Assembly: GCA_013298815.1 (NCBI GenBank)
Contig: JAAFJF010000026.1
Coordinates: 1 to 41,096 of the forward strand
Length of the DNA: 41,096 nucleotides
Direction of reading: 5' to 3'
From: Polaromonas sp.
GTDB lineage: Bacteria > Pseudomonadota > Gammaproteobacteria > Burkholderiales > Burkholderiaceae_C
The notes beneath the pieces are model-generated. The model searched no databases, had not been told where the DNA came from, and saw nothing but the letters and a program-made list of their open reading frames with translations. Positions 17,807-26,167 of the stretch are shown here, piece after piece (the stretch's first letter is position 1; the number at the start of each line of letters is the position of its first letter). A program made the position numbers and the translations under genes.

Positions 17807-20800
17807 ATGACAGCCGCCTACGAGCACAATAAAAAGCCGGTTAGCAAAGACGCGTTTTACGCTATTGCCTGCGATCCGCAGCGCAGCGTTGCGGTCGAAG
17901 CCTGCGCGGGAGCGGGGAAAACTTGGATGTTGGTGTCGCGGATGATTCGCGCCTTGCTGGAAGAAGATGACCGACAGGGTGAAATCAAGCCGCATGAAAT
18001 CCTAGCCATCACCTTCACCAAAAAAGCTGCCGGTGAGATGCGACAGCGTTTGCAGGAATGGCTGGCTGAGTTTGCCTTTGCGACGCCTGAAAAGCTTGTG
18101 TTTGAGCTAAAAATTCGCGGCATTGATCTCGATAAGCTCAATAAAGGCAATAAAAATAGCCTCCAGCCGGCGTATTCATTGCCTGAGCAGCTACAAAATT
18201 TATATCAAAAAACGCTCTCGCAAGGGCGCGGTGTGCAGATCAAAACCTTTCATGGCTGGTTTGCATCTCTGCTACGAACCGCGCCGCTTTCGGTGCTAGA
18301 AGGCTTGAATCTACCAGCCAATTACACGCTGCTGGAAGACGACAAACTGGCTACGCCCAGCGTTTGGCGGCGGTTTTTTGGTACGTTGCTGAAAGACGAA
18401 ACGGCCAAACGAGATTTTGAGGAATTGGTTGCTGAGCACGGCAAATCGCAAGCGTTGAAGGCTTTGGACGAGGCGCTGTCTAAGCGGGTTGAGTTTGAGC
18501 TGGCGGATGCAAAAGGCTTGGTTGATGCTTCAGTGCCGCATTTTGCTGAGTTTTTTCCTGATTTTGCGGGGTGTGAATCGCCTGAGGCTGCGTTTTTAGC
18601 TAGCAATACGCGCCAGCAAATACTCGCCGACGCAGCCAAAATTTTAGGCGCAGCATCGCAAAAAACCTTCAGTGCCAAGGGTGTCGAGCTAGAAAAATCC
18701 ATAACTGACAACAACTTAGCTGGCGCAATAGCTGCCTTGTTGACGGAAAAAGGCACGCCCCGCAAGTTCAACGCCTCGCTGTCTGAGAATGAGTTTGTTG
18801 CCAGAGCGCAAGATTTGGCGCTTAGATTCCAATCCGCTATCGCCCAGCACGCCGCTTGGCAGCACCAGCAGCGCATGGCTAGATTAACCAGATTGTTAAT
18901 TAACGAGTTCGCTAATTTAAAACGCCAGCGCGGCTGGGTGGATATGAACGATGTGGAGCGGGCTGCGCTGGTGATGCTGTCCAGCTCTGAGCTGAGCGGT
19001 TGGGTGCAAGAGCGGCTGGATGCGCGGGTCAAGCACCTGATGATTGACGAGTTTCAAGACACCAGCCCGCTGCAATGGCAGGCTTTGTACGCTTGGTTGT
19101 CGGGTTACGCAGGCGCGGGCAGCAAGCCGCCGGTGGTGTTCATGGTGGGCGACCCGAAACAGAGCATTTACCGATTCCGCCGAGCCGAGCCGCAAGTGTT
19201 CATCGCAGCGAAGCAGTTCGTCCAAGACGGCTTAGATGGCGATTTGCTCAGCTGCGACCACACACGGCGCAATGCCGTGCAGGTGGTGGAAGCGGTGAAT
19301 GCGGTGATGTTGCAGGCGCAGGAGGTGAAGCAGTATTCGGACTACCGAGCGCACAGCACGGAGATTCTAGAAGCGGGTTCGGTTGTGCGATTGCCGCAAA
19401 TTGAACGCATAGCTAAGGATAAATCTGCTGACGATTCTGCAGAACCAGTTTGGCGCGACAGCTTGACCGAGCCGCGCGAAGAAGTCGAAGAAAAAATCGT
19501 GACTTTGGAGTGCCGTCAAGCTGCGCAGTTCATTCAGCAGCTTTTGAAATCGGGTAAAAACCCCAAAGAAATCATGGTGTTAGCGCGGAAACGCTCGCGT
19601 TTGACGCTGATGCAAGCCGAACTGCAAACGCTCAGCATTGCCAGCCAACAACCCGAAAAAACCAACTTGGCTGACGCGCCCGAGGTGCAAGACATCGTTG
19701 CGCTACTTGATGTATTGGTGTCGCCTACGCATGATTTGTCACTCGCCCACGCATTGAAATCGCCGTTCTTTGGATTGACGGATGATGACTTGGTGGAGAT
19801 TGCCTTGACCCAAAAGGCGAGTTCTGCTACTTTGAATTCGTGGTTTGATTTACTACAAAATTCAGAGCACCTTAGGCAGGAAATACGCCAGCTAGGGGCT
19901 AAATTGGCATTATGGAAGAGCTGGATTGACAGCTTGCCACCGCACGACGCTATGGATGCGATATTTCACGATGGCGACGTGCTTGCCCGCTACGCCAGCG
20001 CTGCGCCGGCGACGCGGCGGGACAGTGTTTTGGCGAACTTGAATGCTTTGCTGAGTGCGGCGCTAGACATCGACCAAGCGCGGTATTTGACGCCGTATGC
20101 GTTTGTTCGCGCTATGAAGGCTGGATTGAGTGCGGCGAATTCAGATGGTGACTCTGACATGGCGGACGTCACCCAAACCGTGAAATCGCCCATGACAAGC
20201 GACGACAGCGCCATTCGGCTGCTGACGATTCACGGTGCCAAGGGCTTGGAGGCGGATGTCGTCATCATCTTGGACACCGACGCGATACCCACGCCAGCGG
20301 CGTCGATGCGGGTGTTGGTCGATTGGCCGGGTGAGACGGCAACGCCGATCAGTTTCGTCTTTTTAGCCAGCGAAAGCCGCCCTGCGCCCAGTGCCGCTTC
20401 TGCGTTTGACGTCGAAAAACAGGCGCGGCTACGCGAAGAGTTAAATGCTTTGTACGTGGCGATGACGCGAGCGCGGCAGCAATTGGTCATCTCCAGCTCG
20501 CAGCCGAGAAATTCAAATGCCGATAGCTGGTGGCAGCGAATGCAGGCGGTGAGTAAATTGGATACGTCATTCCCGCATCCTCCGTCATTCCCGCGCAGGC
20601 GGGAATCCACCAGCGCCACGATGGATTCCCGCCTGCGCGGGAACGACGGTACGGGGGCTGATGGACACTCTCGGTTCAATGCGGATGTTTCGGCGCAAAT
20701 TGAGCTTTTGGTACTTCCTAGCCTAAAAAATACTGAAAATATCTTAAAAAATGCATCAAATTCCACTCTAGCCGGCGCATTTATTGCTTATGACGCTATT

Positions 20801-21277
20801 GAAAGTATAGTAAATTATGCTGAAGAAGAGGTTCAAACATCGCTAGAATCCCTCGAATCTCGCATTGGCCAAGCCATGCACCGCTTGCTGCAGCGTGAAG
20901 ATTTGACTCAGGTGGATGCGGTGGCGCTGGAATTTAAGCTGAGCCACCAAGAAGCCGAGCAAGCCGCGCAAATGGCGCAACGCATCATGGCAGGTGAGGG
21001 CGCATGGGCTTGGGACGAAGCTATAGTTAGTTGGCAAGGCAATGAAATCGAGCTTGTCGCCAAAGGCAAACTCCTGCGTCTAGACCGCTTGGTGCGCCGC
21101 GCGGATACGGGCGACTGGTGGGTGCTAGATTACAAATCGGAATCGCAGCCTCAAAATAAGCCTGAGTTGGTCGCGCAAATGCGTACTTATGTCGCTGCGG
21201 TGCAAGCTTGCTATGCGGGTGAGCCGGTGAAAGCGGCGTTTTTGACGGCGACGGGAAAAATGATAGAGATTGTTTAG
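17807..21277 (+). CDS. AddA-like UvrD-family helicase-nuclease
   Basis: 1156 residues. Superfamily 1 helicase motifs: Walker A ACAGAGKT (32-39), Ia ILAITFTKKAAGEM, II LMIDEFQDTSPLQW (Asp about 414), III VGDPKQSIYRFRRAEP, V LLTIHGAKGLEADVV and VI LYVAMTRARQQLVIS. A C-terminal RecB-type nuclease has VLDYKSES (Asp about 1108, Lys about 1110) and QMRTYVAAV. With the upstream AddB-like protein it forms a break-processing helicase-nuclease. It carries four in-frame repeat insertions: 18161-18208, 19864-19900, a dRS3-like block at 20565-20648 and 20768-20813. All lie outside the helicase motifs. Confidence 0.9.
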   Translation: MTAAYEHNKKPVSKDAFYAIACDPQRSVAVEACAGAGKTWMLVSRMIRALLEEDDRQGEIKPHEILAITFTKKAAGEMRQRLQEWLAEFAFATPEKLVFELKIRGIDLDKLNKGNKNSLQPAYSLPEQLQNLYQKTLSQGRGVQIKTFHGWFASLLRTAPLSVLEGLNLPANYTLLEDDKLATPSVWRRFFGTLLKDETAKRDFEELVAEHGKSQALKALDEALSKRVEFELADAKGLVDASVPHFAEFFPDFAGCESPEAAFLASNTRQQILADAAKILGAASQKTFSAKGVELEKSITDNNLAGAIAALLTEKGTPRKFNASLSENEFVARAQDLALRFQSAIAQHAAWQHQQRMARLTRLLINEFANLKRQRGWVDMNDVERAALVMLSSSELSGWVQERLDARVKHLMIDEFQDTSPLQWQALYAWLSGYAGAGSKPPVVFMVGDPKQSIYRFRRAEPQVFIAAKQFVQDGLDGDLLSCDHTRRNAVQVVEAVNAVMLQAQEVKQYSDYRAHSTEILEAGSVVRLPQIERIAKDKSADDSAEPVWRDSLTEPREEVEEKIVTLECRQAAQFIQQLLKSGKNPKEIMVLARKRSRLTLMQAELQTLSIASQQPEKTNLADAPEVQDIVALLDVLVSPTHDLSLAHALKSPFFGLTDDDLVEIALTQKASSATLNSWFDLLQNSEHLRQEIRQLGAKLALWKSWIDSLPPHDAMDAIFHDGDVLARYASAAPATRRDSVLANLNALLSAALDIDQARYLTPYAFVRAMKAGLSAANSDGDSDMADVTQTVKSPMTSDDSAIRLLTIHGAKGLEADVVIILDTDAIPTPAASMRVLVDWPGETATPISFVFLASESRPAPSAASAFDVEKQARLREELNALYVAMTRARQQLVISSSQPRNSNADSWWQRMQAVSKLDTSFPHPPSFPRRRESTSATMDSRLRGNDGTGADGHSRFNADVSAQIELLVLPSLKNTENILKNASNSTLAGAFIAYDAIESIVNYAEEEVQTSLESLESRIGQAMHRLLQREDLTQVDAVALEFKLSHQEAEQAAQMAQRIMAGEGAWAWDEAIVSWQGNEIELVAKGKLLRLDRLVRRADTGDWWVLDYKSESQPQNKPELVAQMRTYVAAVQACYAGEPVKAAFLTATGKMIEIV
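18161..18208 (+). repeat. Dispersed 45-bp repeat, copy 7 (inside addA)
   Basis: CTCCAGCCGGCGTATTCATT then GCCTGAGCAGCTACAAAATT. It is read as LQPAYSLPEQLQNLY, a different frame from copies 6 and 9, just before the KTFHGW motif. Confidence 0.7.
19864..19900 (-). repeat. Dispersed 45-bp repeat, copy 8 (inside addA)
   Basis: The reverse complement starts CCCCTAGCTGGCGTATTTCC then TGCCTAAGGTGCTC. It is read as SEHLRQEIRQLGA. The same orientation and frame occur in mltG (copy 2). Confidence 0.7.
20565..20648. repeat. dRS3-like palindrome block inside addA
   Basis: A partial unit (GTCATTCCCGCATCC) precedes a full double palindrome (ATTCCC-N8-GGGAAT at 20587-20606; ATTCCC-N8-GGGAAC at 20625-20644). 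It is translated as SFPRRRESTSATMDSRLRGN, in the same frame as the addB insertion. It falls between helicase motif VI and the nuclease domain. Confidence 0.85.
20768..20813 (+). repeat. Dispersed 45-bp repeat, copy 9 (inside addA)
   Basis: CTAGCCGGCGCATTTATTGC then TTATGACGCTATTGAAAGTA. It is read as LAGAFIAYDAIESIV, matching the addB copy 6. It sits about 120 bp after the dRS3-like block, in the linker to the nuclease domain. Confidence 0.75.
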
Positions 21278-21301
21278 GGACGTTTTTAACTATATCGTCG
21301 T

Positions 21302-21326
21302 GGATTCCCGCCTACGCGGGAATGAC
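21302..21326. repeat. Single dRS3-like unit between addA and the flavoprotein gene
   Basis: ATTCCCGCCTACGCGGGAAT occupies 21304-21323, followed by GAC. This is one half of the double palindrome seen in addB and addA. It is placed about 25 bp after the addA stop and could act as a hairpin in the mRNA. Confidence 0.8.
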
Positions 21327-21354
21327 TGATCTTTGCGCATGGATAATCCTCTAA

Positions 21355-22638
21355 ATGACTAATCCAACAAAAAAACAAATAGCCATCATTGGCGGTGGCC
21401 CGGCGGGCTTGATGGCGGCGCAAGAAGCGGTAAAAGCGGGTTTGCAGGTCGATGTGTATGACGCCATGCCCTCCGTGGGGCGCAAGTTTTTACTGGCGGG
21501 CAAGGGTGGGTTGAATTTGACGCATTCTGAAGCTGCTGAACCTTTTGTGTCGCGCTTTGGCGCTAGAAGCGGCGAAATCGGGGCATTGCTTGCGCAATTT
21601 GGCGCTGCTGAAGTACAAGCTTGGGCGCATGGGCTGGGTGTGGAGACGTTTGTGGGCTCGTCTGGTCGGGTGTTTCCCAAGGATATGAAGGCTGCGCCGC
21701 TGCTTAGGGCTTGGCTGCACCAGCTGCGTGCTGCAGGTGTGGGGTTTCACATGCGCCATAAGTGGCTAGGTTGGGCTGATTCAATACACGCTGATACATC
21801 GGGACACAGTTTGCAGTTTGCAACGCCAACGGGTAATGTCGTTGTGCATGCGAATGCGGTGGTGCTGGCACTGGGGGGCGGTAGCTGGGCGCGGCTGGGG
21901 TCTGACGGGGCTTGGGTGCCTGTGCTGGGGAAGCAGGGCGTGCTGGTCAAGCCGCTTTTGCCTTCGAACTGCGGGTTTGATGTGGGCTGGAGTGCGTATT
22001 TTGTCGAGAAGTTTGCGGGGCAACCGCTCAAGACGGTGGCGATCACGGTGCAATCTCATGACGCAAATGATTCTGGCAAACCTCGTTTTCAAAAACAAGG
22101 CGAGTTTGTCGTAACTGATACTGGCGTGGAAGGCAGCTTGGTTTACGCAGCCTCAAGTTGGCTGCGTGACGACATAGCCGCTAATGGAACGGCGACTTTC
22201 TTGCTGGATTTACTGCCAGACAGAACGGCTGAGCAAGTGTTGGCAGAGGTGCGGCATCCACGTGGATCTCGTTCGCTGGTGAGCCATTTGAAGAGTCGCT
22301 TGAAATTGGACGGCGTCAAAGTGGCGTTGTTGTATGAAATTTTGGGCAAAGACGCAATGAATGATGCTGTCGCATTGGCAGCTGGCATCAAAGCTTTGCC
22401 AATCACCTTGAAAGCTGCGCGACCCATTGACGAGGCGATCAGCAGCGCTGGTGGGGTGGCTTTTGAGGGAATGAATCCTGCATTGATGCTACAAGCCAAT
22501 GAAAAGTTAGCTGCTGGCGTGTTTTGCTCGGGAGAAATGTTGGACTGGGAAGCGCCTACCGGGGGTTATCTGTTGACGGCTAGTTTGGCCAGTGGTTTTG
22601 TCGCAGGGCAGGGAGCAGCGCAATATCTATCGTCATAA
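21355..22638 (+). CDS. HI0933/BaiN-like NAD(P)/FAD-dependent flavoprotein
   Basis: 427 residues. The N-terminal dinucleotide motif is IAIIGGGPAGLMAAQEA (GGGPAG at 13-18). GRKFLLAGKGGLNLTHSE (about 42-60) is diagnostic of the HI0933/YhiN flavoprotein family, and the C-terminal FCSGEMLDWEAPTGGYLLTA binds the FAD end. The length fits the subgroup known from TIGR03862. The physiological substrate is unknown; BaiN relatives act on bile acids but that need not apply here. No clear operon with addA: a 77-bp gap carries a palindrome. Confidence 0.88.
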   Translation: MTNPTKKQIAIIGGGPAGLMAAQEAVKAGLQVDVYDAMPSVGRKFLLAGKGGLNLTHSEAAEPFVSRFGARSGEIGALLAQFGAAEVQAWAHGLGVETFVGSSGRVFPKDMKAAPLLRAWLHQLRAAGVGFHMRHKWLGWADSIHADTSGHSLQFATPTGNVVVHANAVVLALGGGSWARLGSDGAWVPVLGKQGVLVKPLLPSNCGFDVGWSAYFVEKFAGQPLKTVAITVQSHDANDSGKPRFQKQGEFVVTDTGVEGSLVYAASSWLRDDIAANGTATFLLDLLPDRTAEQVLAEVRHPRGSRSLVSHLKSRLKLDGVKVALLYEILGKDAMNDAVALAAGIKALPITLKAARPIDEAISSAGGVAFEGMNPALMLQANEKLAAGVFCSGEMLDWEAPTGGYLLTASLASGFVAGQGAAQYLSS

Positions 22639-22652
22639 TTTGGCGACATAGC

Positions 22653-23663
22653 TTATCGACGAACCTGTAAAGCGCCTGGGTTGACGATGTTGGTCGGCGT
22701 ACCTTTGACGAAATTGAGGATATTGTCAAAGGCGGCGCTGAAGTACATTTCGTAAGTGTCCTGCTCGACATAGCCAATGTGTGGTGTGCAAATGCAGTTT
22801 TCTAAGCGAAGTAAGGCTTGGCCTTGCAGCACGGGCTCAGACTCATAAACATCAACTGCAGCCATGCCGGGACGACCACGGTTTAACGCTGAAATCAGCG
22901 CATCAGGTTCAATCAGCTCGGCGCGAGAGGTGTTCACAATCAATGATGTTGGTTTCATCAAAGAAAGCAACGACGATGTTACCAAGCCACGGCTTGAGTC
23001 GTGCAAACGCAAGTGGAGCGTAAGCACATCGCAGGCTGAGAAAAATGCTTCAACTGAAGTTGCAGATGCGAAGCCATCGCTTCTGGCTTTTTGACGAGAT
23101 GTTTCGCTTCCCCAAACCATCACATTCATGCCAAAAGCTTGACCAAAGCTAGCGACCAGTTGTCCAATTTTACCGTATCCCCAAATACCTAAAGTTCGCC
23201 CTTTGAGTGACATACCAATACCAAAATTGGCAGGCATGGCAGTTGTTTTTAGACCAGACTGTTGCCAACCGCCGTGTTTGAGCGTGGCAATGTATTGGGG
23301 AAGCCTGCGCATAGCGGTCATGATGAGTGCCCATGTCATTTCGGCGGGCGCTGTGGGCGAGCCAGTGCCGTCCGCAACGGCGATGCCACGCTCGGTGCAG
23401 GCGTTAACGTCAATGTGTGCGCCAATTTTGCCTGTTTGCACGATGAGTTTGAGTTTAGGCAGTTTCTCTATGATTTGACGATTAAGATGCGTGCGTTCAC
23501 GAATCAGCACGATAATGTCAGCGTCTTTCAACCGTAAAGACAATTGACCAACACCTTTCACGGTGTTTGTATAAACCTTGGCATTAAAAGTATCTAGCTT
23601 GGAAGCACATTCCAGCTTACGCACAGCATCTTGGTAGTCGTCTAGGATCACAATATTCATCAT
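22653..23663 (-). CDS. D-2-hydroxyacid dehydrogenase family protein
   Basis: 336 residues (or from the second Met, 335). NAD-binding motif LGIWGYGKIGQLVASFGQAF in the middle; catalytic triad candidates are Arg in VNTSRAELI, Glu in DVYESEP and His in CTPHIGYV. It would interconvert a 2-oxo acid and a D-2-hydroxy acid with NAD(P)H; the substrate cannot be read from sequence. It converges on the flavoprotein gene with 14 bp between. Its 5' end lies next to the island boundary, so its promoter may be set by island DNA. Confidence 0.88.
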   Translation of the reverse strand: MMNIVILDDYQDAVRKLECASKLDTFNAKVYTNTVKGVGQLSLRLKDADIIVLIRERTHLNRQIIEKLPKLKLIVQTGKIGAHIDVNACTERGIAVADGTGSPTAPAEMTWALIMTAMRRLPQYIATLKHGGWQQSGLKTTAMPANFGIGMSLKGRTLGIWGYGKIGQLVASFGQAFGMNVMVWGSETSRQKARSDGFASATSVEAFFSACDVLTLHLRLHDSSRGLVTSSLLSLMKPTSLIVNTSRAELIEPDALISALNRGRPGMAAVDVYESEPVLQGQALLRLENCICTPHIGYVEQDTYEMYFSAAFDNILNFVKGTPTNIVNPGALQVRR

Positions 23664-23868
23664 TCTAAGTACTTTCGTAAGTTGTTGTTTTTATTGGATT
23701 TATTGTTGTAAACCCTTGATTTATTGGAATATTTTTTCAATTCAGCGTAGTTTTTAGCGTAACATTAAACCCGTCTACACACGCTAAAACCCGTTTACAC
23801 TTGCCACTTGGCGTAGGTTTTGGCGTAGGTTTTTTACGTCCTCAGCTCGTCTCCATAAAAGGTAGTAC
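23664..23868. promoter_or_regulatory. Integrase upstream region with three sets of direct repeats
   Basis: AAACCCGTCTACAC (23767-23780) and AAACCCGTTTACAC (23787-23800) repeat with a 20-bp period. GCGTAG[TG]TTTT-type units occur at about 23744-23762 and twice at 23810-23835. TTTATTGGA occurs at about 23690 and 23722 in AT-rich DNA. Such arrays are expected for integrase arm sites or an integrase operator near an attachment core. No tRNA gene is found here. The exact core cannot be fixed from one end. Confidence 0.5.
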
Positions 23869-25143
23869 ATGTATTTTGACGCAAGAGCAGCTAAGCTTCT
23901 AAAACCAGGTATGCATATTGTCGTTGATGGCTGTACAGGGCTGCGTTTGATTGCATCTGAAAACCGTCGCACTTGGGCCTACCGTTACAAAGATCCAGCG
24001 ACAGATCTCATGAAGCAAATCAAGATCGGCTCGTGGCCAGCCATGCCAGTGGCTGAAGCTGCGGCGGAGTGGCAGGAGCTACGGGCTCGTCGTGATAACG
24101 GCGAGGACCTGATGGCAACCAAACGTAAGGCGAAGTTTGCCATCAAAATCGGACCAGAGCTAGGCTACACGTTGGGGCAGATGGTGGATGACTACGCCAG
24201 CGGCTATTTGGAGAGGCGGCGGGAGCCCAAAGGTGCGAAGGCCGTCTATGCGCGGCTGAAAAACGCACTGGCTGACTACCTGGATGTGCCGGCCAACATC
24301 GTCAATCGTCGTTTTGTGTTTGATCTTGTCGAAACGCTTTCAGACCGACCCGTGATGGCTGGGAGTGTAAAGAGTGAGATGGGAGCCGCATGGGACTATG
24401 CCCTGGATGCTGGCCGCATTCCTGACGATCTCCCTAACTGGTGGCGGCTGGTAGCGGTTCGCAAGTTACGCAGTTTGGGAGCGGTACGAGATGGCGTGCA
24501 TAAGGGCACGACTAAACGAACGCTGTTGGAAGTTGAAATATCTAAGCTATATCATATAGATATGAAAAGATTTAGCCAGCAGGTACAGGATTTTTTGACT
24601 GTGCAGCTCTGGACCTGTACACGGGGCGCAGAGATTGTGCAAATGCGGCGTGAGCAAATCACAGAGGAAAAAGATGGGTGGTGGTGGACAATGCCCAAGT
24701 CCATGACCAAGGGTAAACACAAGGTCGCTGCGACTGACTTGCGGGTGCCGCTTCTTGGGCGTTCCTTGGAGATTGTGCAGCGGCTGATTGCAGTGAATGA
24801 TGGTTGGCTGTTTCCTAGCGTCTCACGACTTGGGGTTATCGGTCATCAGCAACAGACCTACATGCAGACCAAAGTACATTATTTTCAACCGTACAGCAAG
24901 GTCAAACCAGAGCATATGCGTGATCGTTTGACGGTGACGCACTGGAGTCCACACGATTTGCGTCGCACTGGGCGAACCATGCTGGCTGCGATGGGTTGCC
25001 CGAATGAGATTGGCGAGGCGATTCTAGGGCATGTGCAGCCAGGTGTGGTTGGTGTCTATAACACGTACGGTTACGACAAGGAGCGCAGAATTTGGCTTAC
25101 GATACTTGCTGAGAAGCTAGAAGGATTGGTGCAACCGGCCTAA
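23869..25143 (+). CDS. Tyrosine integrase of a genomic island (DUF4102-like arm domain)
   Basis: 424 residues. An N-terminal DUF4102/P4-type arm-binding domain (about 1-90, GLRLIASENRRTWAYRYKDP) is followed by a SAM-like core domain and a tyrosine recombinase catalytic domain. The first catalytic Arg is in TCTRGAEIVQM, the His-x-x-Arg in HDLRRTGRTM (about 362-365), then LGHVQPGV, and the nucleophile Tyr around residue 395 (GVYNTYGYDKER). It would integrate and excise the element at 23.7 kb onward. It is transcribed away from the chromosomal side. Confidence 0.93.
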   Translation: MYFDARAAKLLKPGMHIVVDGCTGLRLIASENRRTWAYRYKDPATDLMKQIKIGSWPAMPVAEAAAEWQELRARRDNGEDLMATKRKAKFAIKIGPELGYTLGQMVDDYASGYLERRREPKGAKAVYARLKNALADYLDVPANIVNRRFVFDLVETLSDRPVMAGSVKSEMGAAWDYALDAGRIPDDLPNWWRLVAVRKLRSLGAVRDGVHKGTTKRTLLEVEISKLYHIDMKRFSQQVQDFLTVQLWTCTRGAEIVQMRREQITEEKDGWWWTMPKSMTKGKHKVAATDLRVPLLGRSLEIVQRLIAVNDGWLFPSVSRLGVIGHQQQTYMQTKVHYFQPYSKVKPEHMRDRLTVTHWSPHDLRRTGRTMLAAMGCPNEIGEAILGHVQPGVVGVYNTYGYDKERRIWLTILAEKLEGLVQPA

Positions 25144-25338
25144 TTCTTAGCACCCACTTGTTGTGTACATCACTGGGTGTATCCATGCGCTTGCATCCTG
25201 ATTGGCTGAGGCAAAGTTCTTCTTCATTGGTAAAAAAACAGCCAAAAACACCTATGTACACCTTCTATTTCATGTGGTTCCAGATTTCAGGATTTGGTGG
25301 CATTTTCAAAAATCTACAGCATTCACAACTCTCGCAAC
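25144..25338. other. Gap between integrase and alpA
   Basis: I see no gene, palindrome or repeat here that I can support. The integrase and alpA are convergent across it, so transcript ends are expected. Confidence 0.5.
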
Positions 25339-25584
25339 TCATACTGTCGAACTCTTTCTGGCACCTGTATTTGGAGGCGGAAGCAAGTCGCTGACAGGGC
25401 GCGATTCGGCCCAGGCCTCAAGTTCACGAACCAAAAACCCAACGCGACGGGTAGATAGGACTCGTGGCTTGGGGAACTGGCCTTTGCGCACAAGTTCATC
25501 AAGTGTCGTCGCCTTAATAGCTACGAAAGTGCAAGCCCCTGGCTTGTCTAGGTAGACGGGTTTCAATAAAATTTGTGCGGACAT
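25339..25584 (-). CDS. AlpA-family excisionase/regulator
   Basis: 81 residues matching the AlpA/MerR-like winged HTH: VYLDKPGACTFVAIKATTLDELV, then FPKPRVLSTRRVGFLVRELEAWAESRPVSDLLPPPNTG. AlpA proteins activate excision or the integrase of P4-like elements. It faces the integrase, the usual companion arrangement in proteobacterial islands. The long AT-rich region upstream (25585-26167) probably holds its promoter. Confidence 0.92.
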   Translation of the reverse strand: MSAQILLKPVYLDKPGACTFVAIKATTLDELVRKGQFPKPRVLSTRRVGFLVRELEAWAESRPVSDLLPPPNTGARKSSTV

Positions 25585-26167
25585 CTAGTATTCACCAGTA
25601 GGTTTTTCGGTGTTGAGTAGGGGCATTGTGTGAAGCTCATGAAAAAGTATAAATTTAGTCAGTTGCTTTGCAATTTCAAAAGCGAGGGTAAACCCATGGC
25701 CTTTTGTTTTTGGTGTACTTTTATCTAATTTCAAAGCTGATAGACCAACGGAATCGGCAGCAACACCGGCTCACTTTAGCCACCGGACACGACTAGAGTC
25801 ATTGTCGAATTACCATGCTTTACTTTCGTTCATAGCAATTTCACAGTGTAAAAAAAAATCGTATTGACGTTCATTTGAAAATTACCAGTTTGTTTTCATT
25901 TGCAATATTTTTTTGTCAGTGCTGATAAATTGCTTTCAAACAGAAGCGATTGATCGATTTCTCAGTGATGACTTTGTATCGATTGGGACTAGATTGTTGG
26001 AAAGGCTACGAGATTCGGCGAGTTGTAGGCACACCGAGTCCTACAATGATTTCAAATATCTAATATTCAAACAACGCCATAAATCCATCACTTCTTTAAA
26101 AGCATCTTCTGCAAATTCCTCACAGAATTAAGGTCATGTACTTACTAGTGTGAATGGTTAACTAAGC
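25585..26167. other. AT-rich control region between alpA and the island protein
   Basis: 583 bp, presumably with the divergent promoters of alpA and the 26168 gene. A small GTG-start ORF is at 25913-26131 (listed separately). CACCGG is repeated at 25769 and 25787 around a short spacer. I see no tRNA, IS or terminator. Confidence 0.45.
25913..26131 (+). CDS. Possible small island protein, unknown
   Basis: 72 codons from GTG (a weak start, no good Shine-Dalgarno). The product is basic with a possible helical segment (IGTRLLERLRDSA) and one Cys. I recognise no family. It may be a chance frame in AT-rich DNA or the remains of a regulator. Confidence 0.25.
   Translation: MSVLINCFQTEAIDRFLSDDFVSIGTRLLERLRDSASCRHTESYNDFKYLIFKQRHKSITSLKASSANSSQN

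Noticed and set aside
23664-23868. tRNA or tmRNA gene as integration target
   Set aside because: No cloverleaf or conserved T-arm could be found near the integrase.
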